Source of the DNA: HT1-32 sp040219025
GTDB lineage: Bacteria > Pseudomonadota > Alphaproteobacteria > Rhodospirillales > HT1-32
Assembly: GCA_040219025.1 (NCBI GenBank)
Contig: JAVJTE010000009.1
Coordinates: 1 to 64,000 of the forward strand
Reading direction: 5' to 3'
DNA length: 64,000 bases
The position numbers were made by a program, and so were the translations under genes. The notes below the pieces were generated by a model. That model saw nothing but the letters and a program-made list of their open reading frames with translations, searched no databases and had not been told where the DNA came from. Shown piece by piece: positions 34,542 through 42,918 of this stretch (positions are counted from its first letter, which is position 1; every line of letters begins with the position of its first letter).

Positions 34542-35270
34542 ATGATGAACACAATGGCAACCACCTCTCCCGTCACCGGTGATGTCGATCTGGTTACGGC
34601 CTTCAGCCGCATTGTCAGCTCTCTCGGCAGAACAGCCAGCCGGCGTGATGCCGTCGTCCGCGACGCCATCATGCAGGAAATGCTGGCACTGGCCGCCACG
34701 GCCCAGTCACGCATGGTCGACCAGTCGCGTCGTATCCGTGACCTTGAGCAACTTGCCCATTCCGATGAACTGACCGCACTGCATAATCGCCGGGCCTTCA
34801 TGTCGGAACTGCGCCTCGCGCTGGCGCATGCCCGCCGCTACAGCGAAACCGGTGCTGTTATCTTCGTTGACCTTGACGGCTTCAAGGAAGTCAATGACCA
34901 CTACGGCCATGCAGCCGGTGATGCTGTGCTGCAGCAGGTCGGCAGTCTGCTGCGCGATCTGGTCCGTGAAACCGACATCGTCGGGCGCATTGGCGGCGAC
35001 GAATTCGCCATCCTGCTGACCCGCGCTTCAACCGAAAATGCCTTCCGCCGGGCGAAGGTGATCGAGAAAGCGCTGAACAGCGCCGTCGCAACATTCGGCT
35101 CCGTTGCCTTACCGATCTCTGCCAGCTTTGGTATCGAGATGTTCTGTGGCCGCGATGATGAGGCTGTCCTGCTGGATCGTGCGGATCAGGCGATGTACCG
35201 CCAGAAGCGGGCGCGCAAGGGGGCGAACGAGAACTGTGGCGACATCGAAAGCGCCACAGGCACGGCCTGA
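34542..35270 (+). CDS. Diguanylate cyclase (GGDEF domain)
   Basis: The 242-residue cytoplasmic protein has a short helical N-terminus and a GGDEF domain from about residue 75. LAHSDELTALHNRRAF starts the domain, VIFVDLDGFKEVNDHYGHAAGD binds metal and GTP, and RIGGDEFA is the active site. RETD lies five residues before GGDEF, the RxxD inhibitory site for c-di-GMP. There is no input domain, so control may be by expression, as the sigma-54 promoter suggests. ATG 34542 has GGAG six bases upstream; the frame extends to 34416 without one. Confidence 0.92.
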   Translation: MMNTMATTSPVTGDVDLVTAFSRIVSSLGRTASRRDAVVRDAIMQEMLALAATAQSRMVDQSRRIRDLEQLAHSDELTALHNRRAFMSELRLALAHARRYSETGAVIFVDLDGFKEVNDHYGHAAGDAVLQQVGSLLRDLVRETDIVGRIGGDEFAILLTRASTENAFRRAKVIEKALNSAVATFGSVALPISASFGIEMFCGRDDEAVLLDRADQAMYRQKRARKGANENCGDIESATGTA

Positions 35271-35292
35271 GAGAAAATGACAGGCCAGACGC

Positions 35293-35802
35293 ATGCGCAT
35301 TGAACCCACATTCGGCTTTCTGAAGAACACCCGGCCTCCGGCCGCCGTGCAGGATGAAAACCGTCCGGGCACCAGCCTGGTTCCTGCCCGACAGGCGGGG
35401 CGTGATCTTGTCGCCCCGGAAGCAGCAGCCATTGAGAAGGCCGAGGCTGAAAACCGTGCCCTGCCACCCAGTAAGGGCGGCTTCACCAATATCCGGAAGA
35501 TGTCGGCCCGCCAGATGGCCGATCTGGCCATGAAGCTGCACAGTCAGGGCGTTCTGAGCTATCAGGAATATTCAATGCTGGCCTACCAGCCCGAACTTGA
35601 CCCCCGCTATGACGAGACCATTGGCGCACTGACAGGAGAAGAAGCCGACCCGGACCGTCCGCGTGATTTCCTGGCGGACTGGGAAGACCGGCTCAACTTC
35701 GAGCGCCGGTACGGGGCGGAAAACAGCGAGGAGGTGCAGCGCACCGAGAAGGTCCTCGCCGTCCTCAACCGTTTTGACCGTCCGGTTTTCCTGTCCACCT
35801 GA
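35293..35802 (+). CDS. Uncharacterised protein downstream of the GGDEF gene
   Basis: I do not recognise this 169-residue protein. The N-terminal 65 residues are rich in Pro, Ala and Glu and look disordered (RPPAAVQDENRPGTSLVPARQ). The C-terminal half, with IRKMSARQMADLAMKLHSQGVLSYQEYSMLAYQPELD and FERRYGAENSEEVQRTEKVLAVLNRF, looks helical. It follows the diguanylate cyclase by 22 bp and is likely cotranscribed from the sigma-54 promoter. In related bacteria such promoters control flagellar genes; a flagellar link here is inferred only. Confidence 0.65.
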   Translation: MRIEPTFGFLKNTRPPAAVQDENRPGTSLVPARQAGRDLVAPEAAAIEKAEAENRALPPSKGGFTNIRKMSARQMADLAMKLHSQGVLSYQEYSMLAYQPELDPRYDETIGALTGEEADPDRPRDFLADWEDRLNFERRYGAENSEEVQRTEKVLAVLNRFDRPVFLST

Positions 35803-36273
35803 TTACTGAACGATGATCCGGTAATCCGGCGTCGGGTTCAGCGGACAGGAATAGAGATACTCACCCGGTTTCAGCTCAACCGTATATTCCTTTGTGACGC
35901 CCTCATACAGGCCGCCGCCGGATACACTGGTTTTCGTCACCTTGTGCAGGGGGTTACGCCAGTCATAGTCGGCATCCCTGATCCAGAAGCCCAGTTCATA
36001 GGGGACATTCTTGTTTGCCACCTTGAAGGTGTACTTGCCCGGCTTCAGGGTCAGGGTTTCAGATTTCGACAACCGCTCCGAACCTGATTCCGTGTTGATT
36101 GTTCGGCAATCATCCGCCTGCTGCGGATTGTGACCCAGATCCGTGCCCTCCGGCTCAACGAACTGGCAGCCGGTCTGGGTGAGTTCGATGACATCCTGTG
36201 ACGATGCGGCAGAGGCCATGCCAAGCGTCAGCGCAAGGGCCGTCGCAGATAAAATGCTGAATTTCCGGTACAT
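35803..36273 (-). CDS. Secreted cupredoxin-like protein with incomplete copper site
   Basis: The 156-residue protein has a signal peptide MYRKFSILSATALALTLGMASAA, then a beta-sandwich-like sequence ending LKPGEYLYSCPLNPTPDYRIIVQ. The C-terminal strand-Cys-strand shape (YxCPxxxxxxxxIIV) is that of plastocyanins, but the His and Met that follow the Cys in type 1 copper sites are missing, and a ligand His is not evident before it. Three other cysteines, including TGCQFV and DDCRTI, may form a disulfide. ATG 36273 is preferred over 36333 because a signal peptide starts there. It abuts the previous gene tail to tail. Confidence 0.65.
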   Translation of the reverse strand: MYRKFSILSATALALTLGMASAASSQDVIELTQTGCQFVEPEGTDLGHNPQQADDCRTINTESGSERLSKSETLTLKPGKYTFKVANKNVPYELGFWIRDADYDWRNPLHKVTKTSVSGGGLYEGVTKEYTVELKPGEYLYSCPLNPTPDYRIIVQ

Positions 36274-36366
36274 GCTGGTGCCTTTTTCCTGTGTGGTTGA
36301 CTGACAGATACTGTCGTCACCGCACACGGACAATTCACATAGCTGTCAGAATCAGGACAAGTGCCC

Positions 36367-37125
36367 TCACGATGCAGAGAGCGCAACCCAGATCAGGTTG
36401 CAGCCGATGATCACCAGCATGGCGGCAATCAGCTTCCGGAAAAGCTCCTGCGACACCCGCTTGCGAAAGCGTTCGCCGAACTTGATTCCGAGTACCAGCG
36501 GAACAGTCGCCGCCGCCGAAATCAGCAGTTCCGGCAGGCCCAGAATAGAGGCCGCCGACAGGGTTGCGAACATCGGCAGGTAGCTGACCAGAAAGAACAT
36601 CGCCATGGCCGTGACGAACATGTCTTTCCCGACCTTGAGCGTGAACAGCATGACCATCAGCAGGGGACCCTGAAAACCGGTCACCCCGCCTATTCCGCCC
36701 GCCATGGCACCGGTACCGACCTGCAGAAACCGTTCATGCCGCGGTGCAATCTCTACATCGAAACGAACGACCTGCAGCAAGGCAAAGAAGGAGATGGCGA
36801 CGCCCAGCATCAGCTTCAGGTTGTCCGGGTCAATACGAACCAGAAACTGGGTCGTGATCGTCGTCGCAATCAGCTGGGCCGCCGCCGCTGGCCAGAACCG
36901 GCGGATACAGTCGCGCCGCAGGTCACTGGAAAAATACTGATAGGCGTTAGCGGCGATGATCGGAACAATGAGAAATGACAGAACGATTGTCGGCGGCAGC
37001 AGCAGCGCCCCGACCGGAACAACCACCAGAGGCGTCCCGACACCGATCACGCCCTTGATCCCGCCGGCCACCAGAAAGGCTGCGCCGATAATCAGAAGAA
37101 CATGCAGCTCGTAACCTGCGATCAT
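36367..37125 (-). CDS. TauE/SafE-family membrane permease
   Basis: The 252-residue protein consists of about eight hydrophobic helices, starting with LLIIGAAFLVAGGIKGVIGVGTPLVVVPV and including the second repeat segment GTGAMAGGIGGVTGFQGPLLMVML near residue 135. The two glycine-rich half repeats (GGIKGVIGVGTP, GGIGGVTGFQGP) are the TauE/SafE pattern. The family moves sulfite, sulfoacetate or other organic anions. It starts 17 bp after the aspS stop on the same strand, a frequent arrangement of unrelated cotranscribed genes. The substrate is unknown. Confidence 0.88.
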   Translation of the reverse strand: MIAGYELHVLLIIGAAFLVAGGIKGVIGVGTPLVVVPVGALLLPPTIVLSFLIVPIIAANAYQYFSSDLRRDCIRRFWPAAAAQLIATTITTQFLVRIDPDNLKLMLGVAISFFALLQVVRFDVEIAPRHERFLQVGTGAMAGGIGGVTGFQGPLLMVMLFTLKVGKDMFVTAMAMFFLVSYLPMFATLSAASILGLPELLISAAATVPLVLGIKFGERFRKRVSQELFRKLIAAMLVIIGCNLIWVALSAS

Positions 37126-37142
37126 TCAGGAATATCCGCCGG

Positions 37143-38966
37143 TCAGCTTTCACCGGGAGTGGATGCGGCCTCAGCTTCGGTCACCTTCTTCTTCACTTTC
37201 GGAAGTTCCTTGCGGATATGCAGTTCCTTGAGCTGCAGCTCGCTGACCTCGTTCGGGGCCTGCATCATCAGATCCTGTGCCTGCTGATTCATCGGGAACA
37301 GGATGACCTCGCGGATGTTCGGCTCGTCCGCCAGCAGCATGACGATACGGTCGATACCCGGGGCAGAGCCACCATGCGGCGGCGCACCGTAGCGGAACGC
37401 ATTCAGCATGCCGCCGAATTTTGCCTCGACGAATTCCTCGTCATAGCCGGCAATGCCGAATGCCTTGAACATGATATCCGGACGATGGTTCCGGATGGCC
37501 CCCGACGACAGCTCGACGCCGTTGCAGACAATATCGTACTGCCAGGCCTTGATCTCCAGCGGATCCATCGTCTCAAGTGCTTCAAGGCCACCCTGCGGCA
37601 TCGAGAACGGGTTATGGCTGAACTCGATCTTGCCGGTCTGTTCGTCGCGCTCGAACATCGGGAAATCGACGATCCAGCAGAAATCAAACCGGCCGGTGGC
37701 CCGAAGATCCAGATCATCACAGACCTTCTCGCGAACCTGACCGGCAAACTTTGCGGCGGCTTCTTCCTTGTCGCAAACAAAGAACACGGCATCACCGTCG
37801 CTCACACCCGCTGCTTCACGTATCTGCGCGATACGATCAGCTTCGAGGTTTTTAGCAATCGGGCCTCGGGCCTCACCATCGGCAAAGGTGATATAGCCCA
37901 GACCGGCCGCACCGGCGCTTCGCGCCCAGTCGTTTGCCTTGTCGAAATAGCTTCGCGGCTGGCCGGCAGCACCCGGTGCCGGAATCGCCCGGACGACGGA
38001 GCCCTTGTCGATATTGCGGGCGAAGATACCAAAGCTGGAACCGCGGAACGGTTCTGTCACATCGGAGATCAGCAGCGGGTTGCGCAGATCCGGCTTGTCC
38101 GAGCCATAGAGCCGCAGGGCATCGTCATAAGTGATACGCGGGAAGGGTGCACCGGTAACGCCCCGGCCATCGGCAAACTCCTGAAAGACACCTGCAAGCA
38201 CCGGCTCAATCGCCGCGAACACATCATCCTGCGTGACAAACGACATCTCGAAATCAAGCTGATAGAATTCACCGGGGCTGCGGTCGGCCCGGGCATCCTC
38301 GTCACGGAAACAGGGGGCAATCTGGAAGTAACGGTCAAACCCGGCAACCATGCACAACTGTTTGAACTGCTGCGGTGCCTGCGGCAGGGCGTAGAATTTG
38401 CCGGGATGCAGGCGGCTTGGCACCAGAAAGTCACGGGCGCCTTCCGGTGACGACGCGGTCAGGATCGGGGTCTGGAATTCGGTGAATCCCTGATCGATCA
38501 TGCGACGGCGGATTGAGGAAATCACGTTCGAACGCAGGACCAGATTCCGGTGCAGCCGCTCACGGCGCAGATCAATGAACCGGTATTTCAGCCGCAGCTC
38601 TTCCGGAAATTCCGCATCCCCCGCCACCTGAATCGGCAGCACTTCGGCATTCGACTGCACCTCGATCGCATCGATGACCACTTCGACCTGTCCGGTCGGC
38701 AGGCGATCATTGATGGTGTCGTCGGTGCGTTTGACGACCCGTCCGGTCACCGTGACCACGCTTTCGGCCCGCAATCCCTCGACCGTGGCGAAGATCGGGC
38801 TGGAGATATCGATCACAGTCTGGGTCAGGCCATAATGATCGCGCAGGTCGACAAACAGCAGGTTGCCATGGTCGCGCTTGCGGTGAATCCAGCCGGAAAG
38901 GCGGACTTCCGAACCGTCATGTTCAAGGCGAAGTTCGCCACAGTTGTGCGTGCGATAAGCGTGCAT
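37143..38966 (-). CDS. aspS: Aspartate--tRNA ligase, non-discriminating type (Asp/Asn)
   Basis: The 607-residue class II synthetase has an N-terminal OB-fold anticodon domain (LSGWIHRKRDHGNLLFVDLRD), then FRDEDARADRSPGEFYQLDFEMSFV (motif 2) and PGIDRIVMLLADEPNIREVILFP (motif 3), and the bacterial GAD insertion between them. His33 in KRDHGNLLF sits where discriminating enzymes such as E. coli carry Leu; His there is the signature of AspRS that also charges tRNA-Asn, needing GatCAB to finish Asn-tRNA. This reading rests on one position. No asnS is visible in the window. Confidence 0.94.
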   Translation of the reverse strand: MHAYRTHNCGELRLEHDGSEVRLSGWIHRKRDHGNLLFVDLRDHYGLTQTVIDISSPIFATVEGLRAESVVTVTGRVVKRTDDTINDRLPTGQVEVVIDAIEVQSNAEVLPIQVAGDAEFPEELRLKYRFIDLRRERLHRNLVLRSNVISSIRRRMIDQGFTEFQTPILTASSPEGARDFLVPSRLHPGKFYALPQAPQQFKQLCMVAGFDRYFQIAPCFRDEDARADRSPGEFYQLDFEMSFVTQDDVFAAIEPVLAGVFQEFADGRGVTGAPFPRITYDDALRLYGSDKPDLRNPLLISDVTEPFRGSSFGIFARNIDKGSVVRAIPAPGAAGQPRSYFDKANDWARSAGAAGLGYITFADGEARGPIAKNLEADRIAQIREAAGVSDGDAVFFVCDKEEAAAKFAGQVREKVCDDLDLRATGRFDFCWIVDFPMFERDEQTGKIEFSHNPFSMPQGGLEALETMDPLEIKAWQYDIVCNGVELSSGAIRNHRPDIMFKAFGIAGYDEEFVEAKFGGMLNAFRYGAPPHGGSAPGIDRIVMLLADEPNIREVILFPMNQQAQDLMMQAPNEVSELQLKELHIRKELPKVKKKVTEAEAASTPGES

Positions 38967-39105
38967 GGGAGAGTCTCAACGGGTTGTTCAGGCGTATCGG
39001 GAGAAAGCGCATCGACAGTCCGATGTCAAGGAACAGACGGCGTGTTTGAGCCCCGCCCAAGCATGGTTTAACGTCCTTTCCGGTATCTATGTGAAGGATT
39101 CACCC

Positions 39106-40188
39106 ATGAAACGACGTACATTTATTGCTGCCGGCGCGCTTGGTGCTGCGGGGGCCGGTCTTGCTGCGCCGGCGATCGCGCAGAATGTGATTGAATGGAA
39201 GATGGTGATGCCCTGGCCGAAACAGGTTCCGGGTGTCGGCGTGAACGGTGTCCGCTTCGCAGAACGTGTCGAAGCCCTCAGTGGCGGCCGGATCAAAATC
39301 AAGGTCTACGGGGCCGGTGAACTGGTCCCGCCGTTTGAATGTCTTGATGCCGTCCAGTCCGGCACGGCCGATCTGGCGCAGGGCACCCCCTATTACTGGG
39401 TCGGCAAATCCAAAGCGCTGAATTTCTTCACCGGCGTGCCTTTCGGGATGACAGCAACCGAGCGGACGGGCTGGCTGTATTATGGCGGCGGCATGGAGCT
39501 GTGGGATGAAGTCTATGCCGGGTTTGGTGTGAAACCGTTCTATGCCGGATCCTCAGGGGTTCAGGCCGCGGGCTGGTTCCGCAAGGAAATCAATACGCTG
39601 GAAGACCTCAAAGGTCTGAAAATGCGGATTGCCGGGCTGGGTGGCGAGGTGATGCGCCGGGTCGGTGTGACCCCGACCATGATGCCTCCCGGTGAAATCT
39701 TCCCGTCGCTGACCTCCGGTACCGTTGATGCGGCGGAATGGGTCGGCCCGTGGAATGATCTGGCCTTTGGCCTGCACAAGGTCGCCAAATTCTATTATAC
39801 CGCCGCCTTTCACGAGCCCGGCCCGGCACTGGAAGTGTTCATCAACAAGTCGACCTTTGACAGTCTTCCCGCCGACCTGCAGGCGATTGTTGCAGCCGCG
39901 GCCTCCTCCATCGCCAATGAAGCAACGGCCGATTTCCATTATCACAACGTCGTCTCGCTGAAACCGCTGGTTGAACAGCATGGCGTCAAACTCGGCCTGT
40001 TCTCTGATGACATTATCAGGGCGCTGGGCAGGGCATCACGGGAGGTTATGGCTGAAATTGCCGCGACCGACCCGCTGACCCGGAAAGTGCATGATTCCTT
40101 CACCGCCTTCCGGGATCAGGCCGCCGAATATTCCCGCTGGATGACCGGCCCCAGCCTGCAGCAACGGCTGCTGGGTCTCGACGCCTGA
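39106..40188 (+). CDS. TRAP transporter substrate-binding protein (DctP family), Tat-type signal
   Basis: The 360-residue periplasmic protein opens MKRRTFIAAGALGAAGAGLAAPAIA, a twin-arginine signal. It continues with KMVMPWPKQVPGVGVNGVRFAERVEALSGGRI, DAVQSGTADLAQGTPYYW, and EINTLEDLKGLKMRIAGLGGEVMRRVGVTPTMMPPGEIFPSL, the 2-oxo-acid type (TakP-like) TRAP signature. It would bind an organic acid for import. No dctQ or dctM genes are next to it, so its permease must be encoded elsewhere. AAGGA eight bases upstream fixes ATG 39106; the frame is open to 38965. Confidence 0.92.
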   Translation: MKRRTFIAAGALGAAGAGLAAPAIAQNVIEWKMVMPWPKQVPGVGVNGVRFAERVEALSGGRIKIKVYGAGELVPPFECLDAVQSGTADLAQGTPYYWVGKSKALNFFTGVPFGMTATERTGWLYYGGGMELWDEVYAGFGVKPFYAGSSGVQAAGWFRKEINTLEDLKGLKMRIAGLGGEVMRRVGVTPTMMPPGEIFPSLTSGTVDAAEWVGPWNDLAFGLHKVAKFYYTAAFHEPGPALEVFINKSTFDSLPADLQAIVAAAASSIANEATADFHYHNVVSLKPLVEQHGVKLGLFSDDIIRALGRASREVMAEIAATDPLTRKVHDSFTAFRDQAAEYSRWMTGPSLQQRLLGLDA

Positions 40189-40224
40189 CACCCGCTTTAA
40201 CTGCCTGAACGGATAAAACTGCAG

Positions 40225-41379
40225 ATGATGATGATTACGGACACAGATGCCCTCGCAAAACTCTGTCAGGGCCTGGCAGCAGAGCCCTATATCACCATCG
40301 ATACAGAATTCATCCGTGACCGGACCTACTGGCCGGTGCTTTGCCTGATACAGGTGGCCGGAATCGACAAGGCCGCCTGTATCGACCCGCTGGCAGACGG
40401 CATCGATCTCGGACCGCTGTATAAGCTGATGGCCGATACATCTGTTCTGAAGGTCTTTCATGCGGCCCGTCAGGATGTCGAAATCTTTCTGAAGGAAGCG
40501 GGTGCCATCCCGACGCCGCTGTTCGACACACAGATCGCCGCCATGGTCTGCGGATATGGCGATCAGGTCGGTTATGAGGCACTGGTCAACAAGATCGTTC
40601 GCCAGAGCATCGACAAGTCGAGCCGCTTTACCGACTGGGCGCGCCGCCCGCTGACGCAAAAGCAACTGGATTACGCAATATCGGATGTGACGCATCTTCG
40701 TACGATCTATGAAGAACTGGTCGGCCAGCTGGAAAAGAATGGCCGGCGAAGCTGGATCGACGAGGAACTGAATATCCTGACCCAGTCATCAACCTATATC
40801 GTCGAGCCGCAGGAAGCCTGGCGACGGATCAAGTCACGCAAGCCAAAGCCCCGGTTCCTCGCCATCCTGCGGGAACTGGCCGCCTGGCGCGAGATCGAGG
40901 CGCAAACCCGGGACGTCCCGCGCAACCGGATCATGAAGGATGACGGGCTGCTGGAGATCGCCGCGCAGAAACCGCGCGATGTGAACAGCCTTGGTGCCTG
41001 CCGGAGTGTCCCGCAGGGCTTTGCCAACGGCCGCTCCGGAAACGATATTCTGGAAGCGGTAAAGCGTGGCATTGACCTGCCGAACAGCCAATGCCCGACG
41101 CCACCGGAGCGTCAGGAGATCCCGCCCGAGGCCGGTCCGGTCGCTGAAATACTGAAGGTTCTGCTGAAACTGCGAACCCAGAAGTCCGGCGTCGCCCAGA
41201 AGCTGATTGCCTCCGTCTCTGACATCGAAATGCTGGCTGCAGACGACAATGCCAATATCCCCGCAACCAGGGGCTGGCGCCGGGAAATCTTTGGTGCGGA
41301 AGCGCTGGAGATGAAGCATGGCAAGCTTGCCATCACCATCAGGAACGGCGAACTGGACGTGGTCAGGGCTGCCGAATAA
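40225..41379 (+). CDS. rnd: Ribonuclease D
   Basis: The 384-residue protein has the DEDD exonuclease motifs: YITIDTEFIRDRTYWP (Exo I), LKVFHAARQDVEIFL (Exo II) and LDYAISDVTHLRTIY (Exo III). A helical C-terminus with LAILRELAAWREIEAQTRDVPRNRIMKDDGLLEIA is the HRDC domain. RNase D trims tRNA 3' ends and other structured RNAs. It lies between the aspS and ppx loci, as is common in alphaproteobacteria. The start at the ATG triplet run 40225 is ambiguous by a few codons. Confidence 0.94.
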   Translation: MMMITDTDALAKLCQGLAAEPYITIDTEFIRDRTYWPVLCLIQVAGIDKAACIDPLADGIDLGPLYKLMADTSVLKVFHAARQDVEIFLKEAGAIPTPLFDTQIAAMVCGYGDQVGYEALVNKIVRQSIDKSSRFTDWARRPLTQKQLDYAISDVTHLRTIYEELVGQLEKNGRRSWIDEELNILTQSSTYIVEPQEAWRRIKSRKPKPRFLAILRELAAWREIEAQTRDVPRNRIMKDDGLLEIAAQKPRDVNSLGACRSVPQGFANGRSGNDILEAVKRGIDLPNSQCPTPPERQEIPPEAGPVAEILKVLLKLRTQKSGVAQKLIASVSDIEMLAADDNANIPATRGWRREIFGAEALEMKHGKLAITIRNGELDVVRAAE

Positions 41380-41409
41380 GCCGCGCAGAACCTGTCAGGG
41401 AAACCTGAT

Positions 41410-42918
41410 TCAGCTGTAGTCGAAAGCCGGCGACCGCCCGAGAATCGCGGCCAGCTTCTTCAGCCGGGATGAGAAAGCCGTCTCTGAATACAACGCATCA
41501 TCGCCGGGAAGAGTGAGCGTCAGCGTATCCTTGCTGACTGACAGCCGGGTCCGCAGCGCCACATCCGGCTGGCCGGCGCCAATGCCATGTGCCAGCCGCA
41601 GCGCCAGACCCAGAACTGCCGCTGATTTCTGCGCCTCGTCCGACAACAGCTTGCGGGCGATCCCTGCCCCGCCATCCCCTTCGTAGCGGGTAAAGATCGC
41701 GATGGCGAGAAAGGCACGGTCAAAGTGACGAAGCCCGATGAAGGGGGCCTGAAGAATCTTCAGATAGGACATGTCAGCCCGATATTCCGGGTGGTCCATC
41801 CAGCTGATGTTCGACAGATAGGCCGCTGCCTTGCGAAGCGCCGGTGTCGCCGGGTCATCCTCGCTGAACAGGGGCGCCATCCAGTCCGCCAACTGCTCCT
41901 TGCCGGCCACGTCCCGGCCAGCCTTGGCTGCCAGATCGCGGCAACTGTCGAGCAGCGGATCATGGTCATCATTGAGCAGGTTCAGATATTCGTAGACCGC
42001 ACCCTCCCGCATCGAGGAGGCGGAGAAGACAACCCGCTCCGGCTTCGCTGCTTTCAGCAGCCGCTCCATGACAAGAGCTGCAAACGGCACCGTCTCGGAA
42101 CGTCGTTTCGGGATACTCGGCATGGCCTTCAGACTCGCCGCACTCTGGCTGCTGACCAGCCGCGCGATGTCTGCGGCATAGGCCCGGTCGATCACATAGT
42201 TATCGATGATCTCCAGCGGGTAGGATGCCTGTACCATGGCGGTCCGGCCAAGCGCGCGCCAGGCCCCGCCGACCGGATAAAAACTTCTGCCCTGTAACTC
42301 GCTCAGCCAGCTTACATCGCTGATCAGCTTGTCAGCCCGGGACCGGGCCTTTTTCCGGTCAAAGCCGACATGTTCCGGCAACCGGATGGTGCCGAGCGGC
42401 AGCGTTGCAAAACGACCGGGTTTACCATCCTTCAGTTCGATCACATCCAGACTGCCGCCACCAATATCCCCGACAAGACCATCCGCCTTCGGATTGGCGG
42501 CCAGCACCCCCATTGCCGACAGCAGGGCCTCTCGCTCTCCACTGACGATCTCAATCGAGAAACCGCAGGTCTCCTCAATCATCTGGACGAAAGCCGGCCC
42601 ATTGCCGGCCTCGCGGACAGCCGCCGTCGCCAGGACCGAGACATGTTCGACCCCGAGCCGGCTGCACAGCCGGGAGAACCGCTTCATCGCCGCGGTCGCA
42701 AGCTCGACGCCTTCCGGGCTGAGCTGGCCGGATTGCTCGATGCCCTGCGCCAGACCGGCAATCACCTTCTCGTTGAAGAACGGGGCCGGATGCGTGGAGG
42801 CACAATCATAGATAACCAGCCGAACCGAGTTCGACCCAAGATCAATGACAGCCACAAGCCTGCGTAAAACGGCAGACCCGGACAGCGGGGAATTATCCTG
42901 AGCTTTTTTAATCTTCAT
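41410..42918 (-). CDS. ppx: Exopolyphosphatase (Ppx/GppA)
   Basis: The 502-residue protein has the actin-like ATPase domain of Ppx/GppA: LVAVIDLGSNSVRLVIYD at the N-terminus, VLATAAVREAGNG near residue 95 and GLVGDIGGGSLDVIELKDG near 150. The C-terminal HD-like helical region is present. It hydrolyses polyphosphate end residues or pppGpp. ATG 42918 lies inside the ppk stop region, overlapping it by 11 bases; the longer frame to 42966 lies within ppk and is rejected. The polymer-making and polymer-degrading enzymes are thus translationally linked. Confidence 0.93.
   Translation of the reverse strand: MKIKKAQDNSPLSGSAVLRRLVAVIDLGSNSVRLVIYDCASTHPAPFFNEKVIAGLAQGIEQSGQLSPEGVELATAAMKRFSRLCSRLGVEHVSVLATAAVREAGNGPAFVQMIEETCGFSIEIVSGEREALLSAMGVLAANPKADGLVGDIGGGSLDVIELKDGKPGRFATLPLGTIRLPEHVGFDRKKARSRADKLISDVSWLSELQGRSFYPVGGAWRALGRTAMVQASYPLEIIDNYVIDRAYAADIARLVSSQSAASLKAMPSIPKRRSETVPFAALVMERLLKAAKPERVVFSASSMREGAVYEYLNLLNDDHDPLLDSCRDLAAKAGRDVAGKEQLADWMAPLFSEDDPATPALRKAAAYLSNISWMDHPEYRADMSYLKILQAPFIGLRHFDRAFLAIAIFTRYEGDGGAGIARKLLSDEAQKSAAVLGLALRLAHGIGAGQPDVALRTRLSVSKDTLTLTLPGDDALYSETAFSSRLKKLAAILGRSPAFDYS

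Noticed and set aside
37218..38450. 410-codon plus-strand ORF opposite aspS
   Set aside because: AspRS motifs are on the minus strand; the opposite frame is composition-driven.
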